Below are positions 24,161 to 36,900 of a stretch of 64,000 nt of DNA, in pieces. Position 1 is the first letter of the stretch. Each line of letters opens with the position of its first letter. The position numbers and the translations under genes are program-made. The notes under the pieces are model-generated. The model had not been told where the DNA came from. It was given only the letters and a program-made list of their open reading frames with translations, and ran no database searches. Source of the DNA: Saccopteryx bilineata (lineage: Eukaryota; Chordata; Mammalia; Chiroptera; Emballonuridae); contig NC_089494.1 in NCBI RefSeq assembly GCF_036850765.1, forward strand, positions 61,870,309 through 61,934,308. The letters run 5' to 3'.

Positions 24161-25299
24161 TACAGGTAGAATTGACTCTAAAACACAAATATAGTTATTT
24201 GCAGACCCAGAACTAAAATCCAACTCTGTCACTGCTACCCTCAAACTCTATTGTCTTTCCACTACTTGATGTTGTCAATCAATATTTCATGCCCATTAAT
24301 AAAGCCTAAAACAGTATCAGCTTTTAAAATTTTATTTCAGTATTACTTAGAAAAATGTCAATCAGCAATTTAATTTAGTTTAACAAATATTTAATAAGCC
24401 TACAAAACTCACCTTCCAGTAATGAGGGGGAAGGGAAGCTGCTAACTCTAGAAAACTATCATAAGCAATCTTGGCAGTGGGGAGCCAGCTCAGGGAGGAG
24501 GAGTGGGGGAATATTCCTCCAGAGCAGACTCTCTTGAAATTTATCAGTAGGAACTGAAGCAAAGGCAAGAAAAAGCAGGGGCCCATCATATTCACAGCAC
24601 TGTGCTAAGTCTGGAGATTAACCACACCCGGGGAGTGGATGACACCTCTGGCCCAGTGGAACGGACCCTAGTCAGCACATAGTGGGCTCCTAGAACAAAA
24701 TGCTCAGCTCTCACTCTGTGCCATCAGGCCACAAAAAAGTGTTCATATTGTAGGTCAGAAGTGAAAACAAACTGGGCCCAGATAAAGCAAGAGTAGTGTC
24801 CAGAATACATAGCAAATAGAAGGTCTAGACAGAGTTCTCTTTTAAGCATAAGCAAGATGGTGTGGGGCAGGGTATGTCAACTATGCAAATATATACTATA
24901 GACAAAAGTAAATAATCGCCCACAGGAAAAAGCGTTTAATTCACTTAATGTAGACAGAATGTAAATGTATATACCGTGATGAAGTGAAAGGAATTATAGG
25001 CAATAAAAATGAGTTTGTAGAAACAGGTGAGAAAATACATAAAATGGCCAATCTTTTCTTTCATTGCAGGGAATCAGTTGATAGTTCTGTTAAAAGCCTT
25101 TAGTGAGCCCTTCCATTTCCTTCTAATCTTTTTTTTTTTATCTTTAAGAAAGAGAGGGTAGAGGATAGAGGTAGTATGGATATTATACAATTATTTGTCT
25201 ACCCATCTATCTATCTGCCCCCCAAAATATATCTGCCTATTTTTGGAGATAACATTCTGGGTGATATGTTAATCTTCTATAATGCCTACATTGTTTAAA

Positions 25300-25319
25300 A
25301 AAGATTTTATTTATTGTTT

Positions 25320-25360
<41 letters not shown>

Positions 25361-25495
25361 TGGGGGGAAGAGTGGGAAGCATTAACTTGTGGTTGCTTAT
25401 TGTATGTGTTTTGATTGGGCAAGCCTGGGGTTTTGAACCAGCGATCTCAGCATTCCAGGTTGATGCTGTAGCCACTGTGTCACCACAGGTCAGGC
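25300..25495 (-). mobile_element. SINE (type C) with (GA)n
   Basis: Inverse head GTGTCACCACAGGTCAGGC; a GA tract of about 30 bp near 25326-25356. Confidence 0.85.
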
Positions 25496-25659
25496 TATAG
25501 TGCTTACATTTTAAAATAATAAGTATTTATCATTTTTTTAAACTTCAACTCATTATTATTATTTTAAGTCAAAGAGTTTCTTAAAGCACTTTCAATTAAA
25601 GTTAATCTGAGGCTATATGCTTAAGAACATTATGTACAAGACCAGGTTAACTACCCTCC

Positions 25660-25860
25660 AGGGGCTTTGTAATTTTTGGTATCAGATATATACTAAGCAA
25701 GCTACTTAAACTCTCCAAGTCTCACATTCCTTATCAATAAAATGGAGATAATAACAGTACCTCATAAAGAGGTTTGAAGATTGAATGAAATATTACATGT
25801 AATACTACCATGGTGCTTGGTATATAGTAAATACTCAATAACAAGTAGCTTGTATTTAAT
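25660..25860 (+). mobile_element. MIR-like fragment
   Basis: Contains aaaatggagataataacagt and a tagtaaatactcaataa end, typical of MIR. Confidence 0.7.
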
Positions 25861-25862
25861 TT

Positions 25863-26185
25863 TAATTAATTTTTTTAGCCAAAGAGAGACAGACAGACAG
25901 ACAGAAAGGGAGAGAGATAAGAAGCATCAATTTGTTGCAGCACTTTAGTTGTTCATTGATTGTTTTTCTCATATGTGCCTTGACTGGGGGGCTTCAGCTG
26001 AGCCAGTGACCCCTTGCTCAAGCCAACGACCTTGGGCTTCAAGCCAGTGACCTCTGGGAGCAAGCCAATGACCAAGGGGTCCTGTCTATGATCCTACGCT
26101 CAAGCCGGCGACCTCAGGGTTTCAAACCTGGGTCCTCAGTATCCCAGGTCTACGCTCTATTCACTGTGCCACCACCTGGCCAGGC
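25863..26185 (-). mobile_element. SINE (type B-like)
   Basis: Inverse head GTGCCACCACCTGGCCAGGC at the right edge. Confidence 0.88.
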
Positions 26186-26444
26186 AGTAGCTATTGATAT
26201 TATAGTTGACATACTACATCTCTCTAAAAGACTTACAACATATTCTTAACTATTATTTTTAACCAAAAATAAAAAATAATAGAGCTCAAAAAAAAGAATA
26301 CAGCTCCACCATAGTTTAAGCATCTAAACTATTTTTAAACTTATTTGTTTATAAAGGAGGGAAAGAAAACTAAAATTCAAAATATGGATTGGTTCACATT
26401 TTAAACTATCTCTAATGATAAAACAGAATAAAACTGAATCACAC

Positions 26445-26625
26445 CTCCTTCCTCTCCAGCACTTCCAGTGCTTGTTGATGCTCTCGGTAGAGTGGGTGTC
26501 TTCTGTCAGGTTTCATCTCAACATGCAGCTTCTTTTCAACTGGATCTGCAGGTTCAAATGTTGGTGAACTGGTGTCCAGTAGTTGTGAAATTTTTGGCAC
26601 AAATATGAAAGGTTTAAAAACAGAT
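26445..26625 (-). CDS. SCRN3: SCRN3 coding exon, residues 306-366
   Basis: A 181-nt exon starts [20 protein letters not shown] after a split Arg codon and ends [10 protein letters not shown] in phase 0. The donor is GAG|gtgtga. It has no in-frame stop and joins exactly to the last exon. It is absent from a simple ORF listing because it has no start codon. Confidence 0.94.
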
Positions 26626-27606
26626 CTAAAAGAAAAAATCTTTTATTAACTTTTTTTCATGTGGAGTTATACAAATATTCAACATTATTCTAAATCTTGT
26701 AAGGTTCTCTCTAGTAGAAGATTCTATTCATTTGTTACACACTGTGTTCCCGTCATACTAGTTAAGGCCATTCCTGTCTTCCCTGGGGCAATGGGATCCC
26801 TTTAGGAGACAGGAATCCCCTTTAGGGCAGGGGACCACACTTTATTTAGCCTTGTATTCCCATAAACGTAACACAAGGCCTGCCATATAAACAGTGTCAA
26901 GCAAAATTACAGTTCATCATTTTCCACTGCAAACTCCACACTTGGAGGTTAAAAACAACTCTCAATGTTACAGATTGAGGATTAAGGTTCTGGATGAAAA
27001 TAAGCAACAGTATTAATACAGGGTTCACAGGTTTCATTCCATTTTCTTGAAAATATCTTTAATAATATGAAAGATTACAACACTGAAAGATAGTGAATAT
27101 AAAAGATCATTTCTAAATGTAATGTGCAGTTTTGTGAGAAATAGTAATGACTTAATCAAGAGAGTCTGTATAAATCCTACTATACTTGAACTATTGATAT
27201 TTTAAGTTTTACATGGATAGATTTTCTAGATATGAGTGCATAAGCAACCATCTAAATCCAGCACAAAACATCATTTCCTCTTTTTATTAACTCTCACTAA
27301 TCATAATGTAAGACTGAAATCTACATAAGAAAACCAAACTTTCTTTTCTTGCCAATGTTAAATATACTTGAGGAAACAGGATGTAGGGATGACTGCATAC
27401 CTGAAACTATTAACATTTCTTCCAACAAAAATGAGAATAGTTATGGCAATTATGTACAATGGCAGACTAAACCTGAACAGAAAATGCATCCAAAAATTAC
27501 TTTTGTATTTATGTAATAAAAATTTAACTTGACAAAATCATCAACAGACTAAAGACTCTACCTAACTCCTTGACCCTTTGCTGGTTTATAATATTTTGTG
27601 ACTTTA

Positions 27607-27846
<240 letters not shown>

Positions 27847-28039
27847 CTACTGATAATATATAATAACATGAGATATTGGTCTAGTTATAAATGAAAAGAT
27901 TGACTATAAACAAACCTTGTACCATAACTGTCAGGTTAGATTCATTCTACTGTTGAAAGAATGATATATTTTTTTAAATATACAGTCTCAAAACCATTAT
28001 AGCAGGTAAAAATCTATGTCACTGCCTAAAAAGGAATCA

Positions 28040-28425
28040 GGCTCTGGCAGGCTGGCTCAGTGGTAGAAGCATCTGCCTGGTGTGTGGATGTCCCGGGATC
28101 ATTTCCTGGTCAGGGTACAAAGGAGAAGTGACTGTTTCTCCACCCCTCCCCCCTCTTTTTCTCTCTCTCTTCCCCTGACACAGCCATAGCTCAAATGGTT
28201 TGGGTGAGTTGGCCTTGGCGCTGAGAATGGCTCAGTGGCCTCCACCTCAGACACTAAGAAAAATGGCTCGGTTGCTGAGCAACAGAGCAACAGCGCCAGA
28301 TGGGCAGAGCATGGCCCCTAGCGGGCTTTCCAGGTGGATCCTGGTAGGGGCGCAAATGGGAGTCTGTCTCTCTGCCTCCCTGCCTCTCACTAAAATAAAA
28401 TAAAAAATAAAAACAAAAATAAAGA
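28040..28425 (+). mobile_element. SINE (type A)
   Basis: Head GGCTCTGGCAGGCTGGCTCA and an (AAAAT)n tail. Confidence 0.9.
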
Positions 28426-28429
28426 GAGA

Positions 28430-29315
28430 TTCAATAATGCAAAATTACATTCAATCTCAATTGTCCTTACAAACTTTTTTTGTTGTATTTAGTAGCAATG
28501 AAGTGATGATATCAATATTATCTGAATCTATTCTGGGAACCAACTATTATGAAAATAGTGTGCTTAGATCTTCTTTTAAAATTAAAAAATTCTTTTTTTG
28601 GTAATAATTTCTTTGCCTGAAATTAATACTTTTATGTGAAAGTGTGAATTGTAGTCAGAGTAGGAATGAAAAAACATGTGAAAGCTATTATGGTTAATGG
28701 TATATGTGCATAACTATGCTAGACTATAGAGGTTTAAATGTCCATTGTTATGTGATTAAAATAGATGTATTATACTATTTTCTGCTTTCATATGTGAAGT
28801 TTGATATTTTAAGATTTTTTTCTAGAAAAATTAAAAATAGTCTATCTCTTTAGCAAACACAACATGTCCATGGTTACAGAAAACTTCAGAATTCTGTATT
28901 TGGAAGGCATCTCCACCAAAATATTTTAAGTCTATCATGTCTTCAGACAGCTCTGGTCCTTGTTATACATATCCACAGTCAAAGATGTAGTTCAGGATCT
29001 AGCTACATCATGATAAAATGAATAATCTTAACCCTACACAATCCAGTCCTCCAAAAGTAGCCAAAACACCTTTTCACATGTCATAATTCTCTTCTCTGAA
29101 ATTTATGACTCTCAATTCCTCATAAATCAAATTAAAATTCCATCAAAACTTACTACTAAGGTTAACTGAAATGACTTTTTCCTCTCCATCTATAGGTATT
29201 CCTGATCTTTTGTCTATATTGGTCCTAGCTCTGTCATTAGATTATAAATTCTCTAAATACAAAACACAACTTTCCCTGTTTACTTCTCAGTAATTCAACA
29301 TATATTTATTGAGTA
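28430..29315. other. SCRN3 intron, nothing recognised
   Basis: AT-rich sequence with no ORF, RNA gene or repeat I can identify. Confidence 0.4.
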
Positions 29316-29687
29316 CCTATTTTTTTGTATTTTTCTGAATTTGGGAACAGGGAAGCAGTCAGACAGACTCCCGCATGCGTCCCACCAGGATCCACCTGGC
29401 ATGCCCACCAGGGGGCGATGCTCTGCCCATCCGGGGCGTCGCTCTGTTGCAACCAGAGCCATTCTAGTGCCTGAGGCAGAGGCCACAGAGCCATCCTCAG
29501 TGCCTGGGCCAACTTTGCTCCAATGGAGCCTTGGCTGTGGGAGGGGAAGAGAGAGACAGAGAGGAAGGAGAGGGGGAGGGGTGGAGAAGCAGATGGGTGC
29601 TTCTCCTGTGTGCCCTGGCCGGGAATTGAACCCGGGACTCCTACATGCCAGGCCGATGCTCTACCACTGAGCCAACCGGCCAGGGCC
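29316..29687 (-). mobile_element. SINE (type A)
   Basis: Inverse head CCAACCGGCCAGGGCC; ATTGAGTACCT duplicated at both edges. Confidence 0.95.
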
Positions 29688-30042
29688 TATTGAGTACCTT
29701 TTAATGCCAGAACTCTTCTAGACAATGAAAAGACAGATAAGCAGACAGACAGATACTAAAAGATATAAACATAGATTTGTAGATTTGCAAATATAAAGAA
29801 CTGAAAGTCTCCTGATTCAATTTCAACTAAAGTAACAACAGTTAACAATTTAAAAAGAATCTTTCCTCAAGGATTTCAGAATAGGTTTAAAAGCTTTCCT
29901 TTGAATAAACACAAGAAATTATCATTACTAGAAAACTGGTACCAGAAAATAGGCACTTAAAGCAACACATTTAAAATCAAAATTTCATGGTAAATAGTGT
30001 AGGAAAAGGATGGAATCTTTAAATGAAACAAAAAATATTACA

Positions 30043-30230
30043 GCCTGACCTATAGTGGTGCGGTGGATAGGGTGTCAACCTGGAATGCTGAGGTCACTGG
30101 TTCAAAGCACTGGGCTCGCCCGGTCAAGGCACATACAGGAAGCAACTACTAAGAGTTGATGTTTCCCGCTCCTCCCCCTTTGTTTTCTCTCCTCTCTCTA
30201 AAAAAAAAAAAATCATTAAATAAAATCTTT
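30043..30230 (+). mobile_element. SINE (type C) hosting the L1 insertion
   Basis: The head is CCTGACCTATAGTGGTGCGG and a short A-rich tail follows. Its left flank AAATGAAACAAAAAATATTA (30021-30040) recurs in near-identical form after the L1 at 38462 onward. The L1 therefore landed in this SINE's tail. Confidence 0.85.
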
Positions 30231-30245
30231 AAAAATAATAAATGA

Positions 30246-32583
30246 GGAGTGACGTCACAGAAATGGCGCCGTGAGAAGCGCGTCCGACAGCTCTCCCCTA
30301 AATCACAACAAATTTATCAATTAGAAACAGAAAAATTTATCCTCGGAGCATTCCAGAGTTCCACACAAACGGAAAGCAAAAGGACTGTTATCACTTGAAT
30401 CTGAGAGACGAGGGTGTGGAGGAAGCTACCGCAGCGACGCTCATTCAAGCCGCGAGGGAGTGCGCCTGCGGTGAGTCAGCCCATATACTTGGGAACCGCG
30501 AGCCGCTGCGAGCCCCCACGAGCCGCCGCCGTGAACCGCCACCGCGAGCAGCCGCGCGCGCCCGGTCCGGTTGAGCACCGCTGACGTTCCCAGCGGCCCG
30601 CACACTGCGAGTGGGGGTCGCCGGCCACCGGTGCCCGGAGCGCCCCATTCGCGCACGTGCCTTGGGCATTCCACGCGCCTAGGGCGCCCTGCTGGCCCGC
30701 ACACCCAGGGTGCTCCATTATCCTGCGCCTGGTGCGGTCCAGCCGCCAGCGGCGGGGCGAGCGGGAGAGGCTTGGGAGATTCTCTCCGTGGGCGGGGCAC
30801 CTCACCCAGCCATTCAAGCTAACAATCAAGCGTTGGGGGAGGGGCGCGCGCAGGCAGCCTAAAATACCTTCGGAAGCACAGCTGCGACCCAATCACTGAA
30901 ATTAGCTTAACCCATAAAATCTGCGCACCCTCGGTTCTAATTGATAAGATCTCTCTCAGTTCAGCGATCCAAGACAAGAGGCGTGATATTTTTTAGTGCC
31001 TCTCGCTAAAGGGGCAGGGGCAACTTCTGATTGATAGAGCCTCCATATTCAGGGATAAACGCTAACAAGAAGGACTTGGCAGATAATAAGGTCTATACTA
31101 CACTAGTCGTAAGCAGAGACTAGTGCCTCTTCTTCCCTGCAAAAACAGGCTACAAAGTGTGGAAAGCCTGGGTTGAGAGGTCCAACTAAATGATAGGCGC
31201 TGAACAGTCACCTTGACAACAATTGACTCCCACCCCCGCCTGATTACACTGGAGGCCCTGACTCTCAGAGCCTTTCCCAAAGCCTTGCACTGAGTGGGGA
31301 TAGAGTGGGGATTTCCCAGCTCTTTGAGCCTCTTACTCCCCAGGCAGAAGCAGTTGCAGCCTTATAGCTGGATCACCAGGCTGCTAATTCAGAAAGGGGG
31401 GACTAGGAGAGAGAATCCAGGAAAGCAAACTCTCTCATCGTTGGACCCTGCAAACGCCAACAAGCCTTTACTTCCAGCAAGACTAAAGCCAATTATATGA
31501 CATTGCCATAGAATCCCATCAACTGCAAATCCCTACCTAAGAGTGACACAGGGGCGGAGCCTGGGGTACAGAGTCACTGACTAGGAAGAGGGAGAGAAAA
31601 GAAAAAGGAAGAAGTTAACCTCTCAAAATCAAGAAAAACCCACAGACTTTACAACTTGATCCACTAATTTTTTGTTGTTGTTGTTGTTTGTTTCTTCTAT
31701 CTTTTTGCCTTTATTTCCTCCACCTCGGTCCTTCTATTCTCTGCCCATCTTATGCTTCCCCTTTCTTGAACTACACTACCCATGAGTGTTGCATTTTATT
31801 TTTCTTCTTCATCCTCACCCTCCTTTAAGGTTATACTCCAAAACACTTAACTCTCACTCTCTCCTCTTTTTTTTTTTTTTTTGTCTTGCTTTATTTTGTA
31901 TTTTTCTCCTCCTATTTTATTTCTTCCTTCGTTTTTCTCTTTTTCTTTTTTCCTTTCTATTCGTTTTTTCTTTTCTCATTTTACTTTCCTCCCATATAAT
32001 CCTCAATCACGAACAAATTAGTTAATTTGGGACTCAAGGCTTTTTTTTGGCTTTATTTCTCTTTTTTGCTTTTGTTTTTATTTATTTTTTCTCTTGTTTG
32101 TTTATTTTTGTGGCATTTTGGGTCCTCCCAACCCAAGGTCTCCATTGTATTTAGTCTTCGCTCCACTTAATACAACAGATTTTTACTTATTATTTTTATT
32201 TTTTCTTCTTTATTATTCTTTTTTGGTCCTTTTTTCTGATTCCCTCTTATCCCTCTCATTATATCTCTTAGTTGACCATCACTTACAAGCAAATCATCTT
32301 ATGCTTGTCTAAGATTTTCTTCCCTTTTTTTTTTTTTTTTTTTGCATTTAGTAGGTCCCTACTCCCTTTTTTTTGCCCCTTGAACTCTTCACCCGAAATC
32401 AGGCCCTCCATTATAGGCACGATATTTCCCTGAGGTGGGGAGAGGAGGGAAAGAGAAGAGAGAAAAAAAGGGGGAAATAATAAATTATTACTGTTTTTTT
32501 TTGTGGGGTGTTTTACCCTTTTTTTTTTTTTCTTTTTACTCTTTATTAATTCTAATTAGTGCTATCAATAAGACCACCCTCAG
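30246..32583 (+). promoter_or_regulatory. L1 5'UTR / internal promoter
   Basis: This is a 2.3-kb leader. Its first 25 bases hold a full CRE palindrome, TGACGTCA (30250-30257), and a YY1-type AAATGGCGCC (30261-30270), placed where L1 promoters usually have YY1. A CpG-rich block follows (30,420-30,880). From about 31,660 to 32,560 the sense strand is strongly T-rich, with several runs of more than 10 T. ORFs called here are not convincing genes. Confidence 0.8.
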
Positions 32584-33576
32584 ATGCCGATAAGAAAGAG
32601 GAAATCGAATATTATGGATACAAAAGAAAGAGAGGTAACACAAATAGATGTGGAAAAATCTATGGAGAAAAGACTTAACATATTGGAAGCCTTGGAGCTA
32701 AATGACAGAGAATTTAAAATAGAAATCTTAAAAATACTCAGAGATATACAAGAAAACACAGAAAGGCAATATAGGGAGATCAGAAAACTCAATGAACACA
32801 AAGAATATATTACCAAGGAAATTGAAACTATAAAAACAAATCAAACAAAAATGAAAAACTCAATTCACGAGCTGAAAAACGAGGTAACAAGCTTAGCTAA
32901 CAGAACAGCCCAGATTGAAGATAGGATTAGTGAAATAGAAGACAAACAACTTGAGGCACAACAGAGAGAAGAAGAAAGAGACTCAAAAATAATAAAAAAT
33001 GAGAAAGCCCTACAGGAATTGTCTGACTCCATCAGAAAGAATAACGTAAGAATAATAGGTATATCAGAGGGAGAAGAGAAAGAAAATGGAATGGAGAATA
33101 TACTCAAACAAATAATAGACGAGAACTTCCCAAGCCTGTGGAAGGAACTAAAGCCTCAAATTCAAGAAGCAAACAGAACACCAAGTTTTCTTAACCCCAA
33201 CAAACCCACTCCAAGGCACATCATAATAAAGATGACACAAACCAATGACAAAGAAAAAATTCTCAAGGCAGCCAGGGAAAAGAAGAGTACAACATATAAA
33301 GGAAGGCCTATTAGATTATCATCAGATTTCTCAGCAGAAACTCTACAAGCTAGAAGAGAGTGGACCCCAATATTTAAAGCCCTGAAAGAGAGGAACTTTC
33401 AGCCAAGAATACTATACCCATCAAAGCTATCCTTCAAGTATGAAGGAGATATAAAAACATTCACAAATACAGAAAAGATGAGAGAATTTATCAACAGAAA
33501 GCCCCCACTCCAGGAAATACTAAGGGGGGTTTTCCAACCAGATTCAAAGAACAAAAGAAAACAACACCACAAGTAA
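32584..33576 (+). CDS. L1 ORF1 protein
   Basis: A 330-residue RNA-binding chaperone of the L1 ribonucleoprotein, close to the usual length. A basic N-terminus (MPIRKRKSN) is followed by a long heptad-like coiled coil (about residues 30-150), then an RRM-like domain beginning NVRIIGISEGEEKENGM. The C-terminal domain contains SAETLQARREW and RILYPSKLSF. No frameshift or stop is present. The ATG at 32584 is the first in frame after the T-rich leader. Confidence 0.95.
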   Translation: MPIRKRKSNIMDTKEREVTQIDVEKSMEKRLNILEALELNDREFKIEILKILRDIQENTERQYREIRKLNEHKEYITKEIETIKTNQTKMKNSIHELKNEVTSLANRTAQIEDRISEIEDKQLEAQQREEERDSKIIKNEKALQELSDSIRKNNVRIIGISEGEEKENGMENILKQIIDENFPSLWKELKPQIQEANRTPSFLNPNKPTPRHIIIKMTQTNDKEKILKAAREKKSTTYKGRPIRLSSDFSAETLQARREWTPIFKALKERNFQPRILYPSKLSFKYEGDIKTFTNTEKMREFINRKPPLQEILRGVFQPDSKNKRKQHHK

Positions 33577-33901
33577 CAGCTCCACCAAGAACACAATAAA
33601 ACCAAACTTAAACTGTGACAACAAAGGAAAAAAAGGGGGGAGAGGATGGAGATTAACAGTAGCAAAGGATGATGAAGTGCAGAAATACTTATAAGATAGG
33701 GTACTACAATGAATATGGTAGGTACCTTTTTCATTACTTAATGGTAACCACCCTTAAAAAAACCACCACAAAAACACTTGACTTAAAAAAGGTAGCAACA
33801 GAGGAAAGAAGTATGGAACACAAACAAACAAAAACAAATGATAGAAAAACAAAAGAGAACAATCAAACTAGATACAAAACTAACAGAAAGCAATTTATAA
33901 A

Positions 33902-36900
33902 ATGGCAGTAGGGAACCCACAAGTGTCAATAATTACACTAAATGTAAATGGATTAAACTCACCAATAAAAAGACACAGAGTAGCAGAATGGATTAAAAAA
34001 GAAAATCCAACTATATGCTGCCTACAAGAAACACATCTAAGCAACAAGGATAAAAACAAATTCAAAGTGAAAGGCTGGAAAACAATACTCCAAGCAAACA
34101 ACACCCCAAAAAAAGCAGGCGTAGCAATACTCATATCTAATAATGCTGACTACAAGACAGAAAAAGTACTCAGAGACAAAAATGGTCATTTCATAATGAT
34201 TAAGGGGAAGTTGAATCAAGAAGACATAACAATCCTTAATATATATGCACCAAACCAAGGAGCACCAAAATATATAACACAGCTACTTATTGACCTTAAA
34301 ACAAAAACTAACAAAAATACAATCATACTTGGAGACCTCAATACACCGCTGACGGCTCTAGATCGGTCATCCAAACAGAGAATCAATAAAGATATAGTGG
34401 CCTTAAACGAAATACTAGAACACCTGGATATGATAGACATCTACAGGACACTTCATCCCAAAGCGACAGAGTATACATTTTTCTCTAGTGTACATGAAAC
34501 ATTCTCAAGAATTGACCATATGTTGGGCCACAAAGACAATATCAGCAAATTTAGAAAAATTGAAATTGTACCAAGCATATTTTCTGATCATAAAGCCTTG
34601 AAACTAGAATTCAACTGCAAAAAAGAGGGGGAAAAACCCACAAAAATGTGGAAACTAAACAACATACTTCTAAAAAATGAATGGGTCAAAGAAGAAATAA
34701 GCGCAGAAATCAAAAGATATATACAGACAAATGAAAATGAAAATACGACATATCAGAATCTCTGGGATGCAGCAAAAGCAGTAATAAGAGGAAAGTTCAT
34801 ATCACTTCAGGCCTATATGAACAAACAAGAGAGAGCCGAAGTAAACCACTTAACTTCACACCTTAAGGAACTAGAAAAAGAAGAACAAAGACAACCCAAA
34901 ACCAGCCGAAGAAAGGAGATAATAAAAATCAGAGCAGAAATAAATGAAATAGAGAACAGAAAAACTATAGAAAAAATCAATAAAACAAGGAGCTGGTTCT
35001 TTGAAAAGATCAACAAAATTGACAAACCCTTGGCAAGACTCACCAAGGAAAAAAGACACAGGACTCAAATAAATAAAATCCAAAATGAAAGAGGAGAGAT
35101 CACCACAGACATCATAGAAATACAAAGAATTATTGTAGAATACTATGAAAAATTATATGCCACCAAATACAACAATCTAGAAGAAATGGATAAATTCCTA
35201 GAACAATACAACCTTCCTAGACTGAGTCATGAAGAAGCAGAAAGCCTAAACAGACCAATCAGCAAGGAGGAAATAGAAAAAACTATTAAAAATCTCCCCA
35301 AAAATAAAAGTCCAGGCCCAGACGGTTATACTAGTGAATTCTATCAAACATTCAAAGAAGACTTGGTTCCTATTCTACTCAAAGTCTTCCAAAAAATTGA
35401 AGAAGAAGCAATACTTCCAAACACATTTTATGAGGCCAACATAACCCTCATACCAAAACCTGGCAAGGATGGCACAAAGAAAGAAAACTACAGACCAATA
35501 TCTCTAATGAATACAGATGCTAAAATACTAAACAAAATACTGGCAAACCGAATACAACAACATATTAAAAAAATAATACATCATGATCAAGTGGGATTCA
35601 TCCCAGAATCTCAAGGATGGTTCAACATACGCAAAACGGTTAACGTAATACACCATATCAACAAAACAAAGAACAAAAACCACATGATCTTATCAATAGA
35701 TGCAGAAAAGGCTTTTGATAAAATACAACACAATTTTATGTTTAAGACTCTCAACAAAATGGGTATAGAAGGAAAATATCTCAACATGATAAAGGCCATA
35801 TATGATAAACCATCAGCCAACATCCTATTAAACGGCATAAAACTGAGGACTTTCTACCTTAAATCAGGAACAAGACAGGGTTGTCCACTCTCTCCACTCT
35901 TATTCAACGTGGTGCTAGAAGTTCTGGCCAGAGCAATCAGACAAGACAAAGAAATAAAAGGCATCCATATCGGAAAAGAAGAAGTAAAGCTATCACTTTT
36001 TGCTGATGATATGATCCTATACATCGAAAACCCAAAGGACTCCACAAAAAGATTATTAGAAACAATAAACCGGCCCTGGCCGGTTGGCTCAGCGCTAGAG
36101 CGTTGGCCTGGCGTGCGGGGGACCCAGGTTCAATTCCCGGCCAGGGCACATAGGAGAAGCGCCCATTTGCTTCTCCACCCCCCCCCCCTTCCTCTCTGTC
36201 TCTCTCTTCCCCTCCCGCAGCCAAGGCTCCATTGGAGCAAAGATGGCCCGGGCGCTGGGGATGGCTCCTTGGCCTCTGCCCCAGGTGCTAGAGTGGCCCT
36301 GGTCGCGGCAGAGCGATGCCCCGGAGGGGCAGAGCATCGCCCCCTGGTGGGCAGAGCGTCGCCCCTGGTAGGCGTGCCGGGTGGATCCCTGTCGGGCGCA
36401 TGCGGGAGTCTGTCTGACTGTCTCTCCCCGTTTCCAGCTTCAGAAAAATACAAAAAAAAAAAAGAAACAATAAACCAATACAGTAAGGTCGCAGGATACA
36501 AAATTAACATACAAAAGTCCATAGCCTTTCTATATGCCAACAATGAAATATTAGAAAACGAACTCAAAAAAATAATACCCTTCACGATTGCAACAAAAAA
36601 AATAAAATACCTAGGAATAAACATAACAAAGAACGTAAAGGACCTATATAATGAAAATTACAAAGCATTGTTAAGGGAAATCGAAAAAGATACAATGAGA
36701 TGGAAAAATATTCCTTGTTCTTGGATAGGAAGAATAAATATAATCAAAATGGCCATATTACCCAAAGCAATATACAAATTTAATGCAATTCCCATCAAAA
36801 TCCCTATGAGATTTTTTAAAGAAATGGAACAAAAAATCATCAGATTTATATGGAACTATAAAAAACCCCGAATAGCCAAAACAATCCTAAGGAAAAAGAA

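Noticed and set aside
23215..24244. Overlapping ORFs of 120-171 codons
   Set aside because: All are readings of two type A SINEs; the same peptides recur at every copy of this SINE in the window.
30441..30899. Arg/Pro/Gly-rich ORFs
   Set aside because: They fall in the CpG-rich L1 leader and lack domain character.
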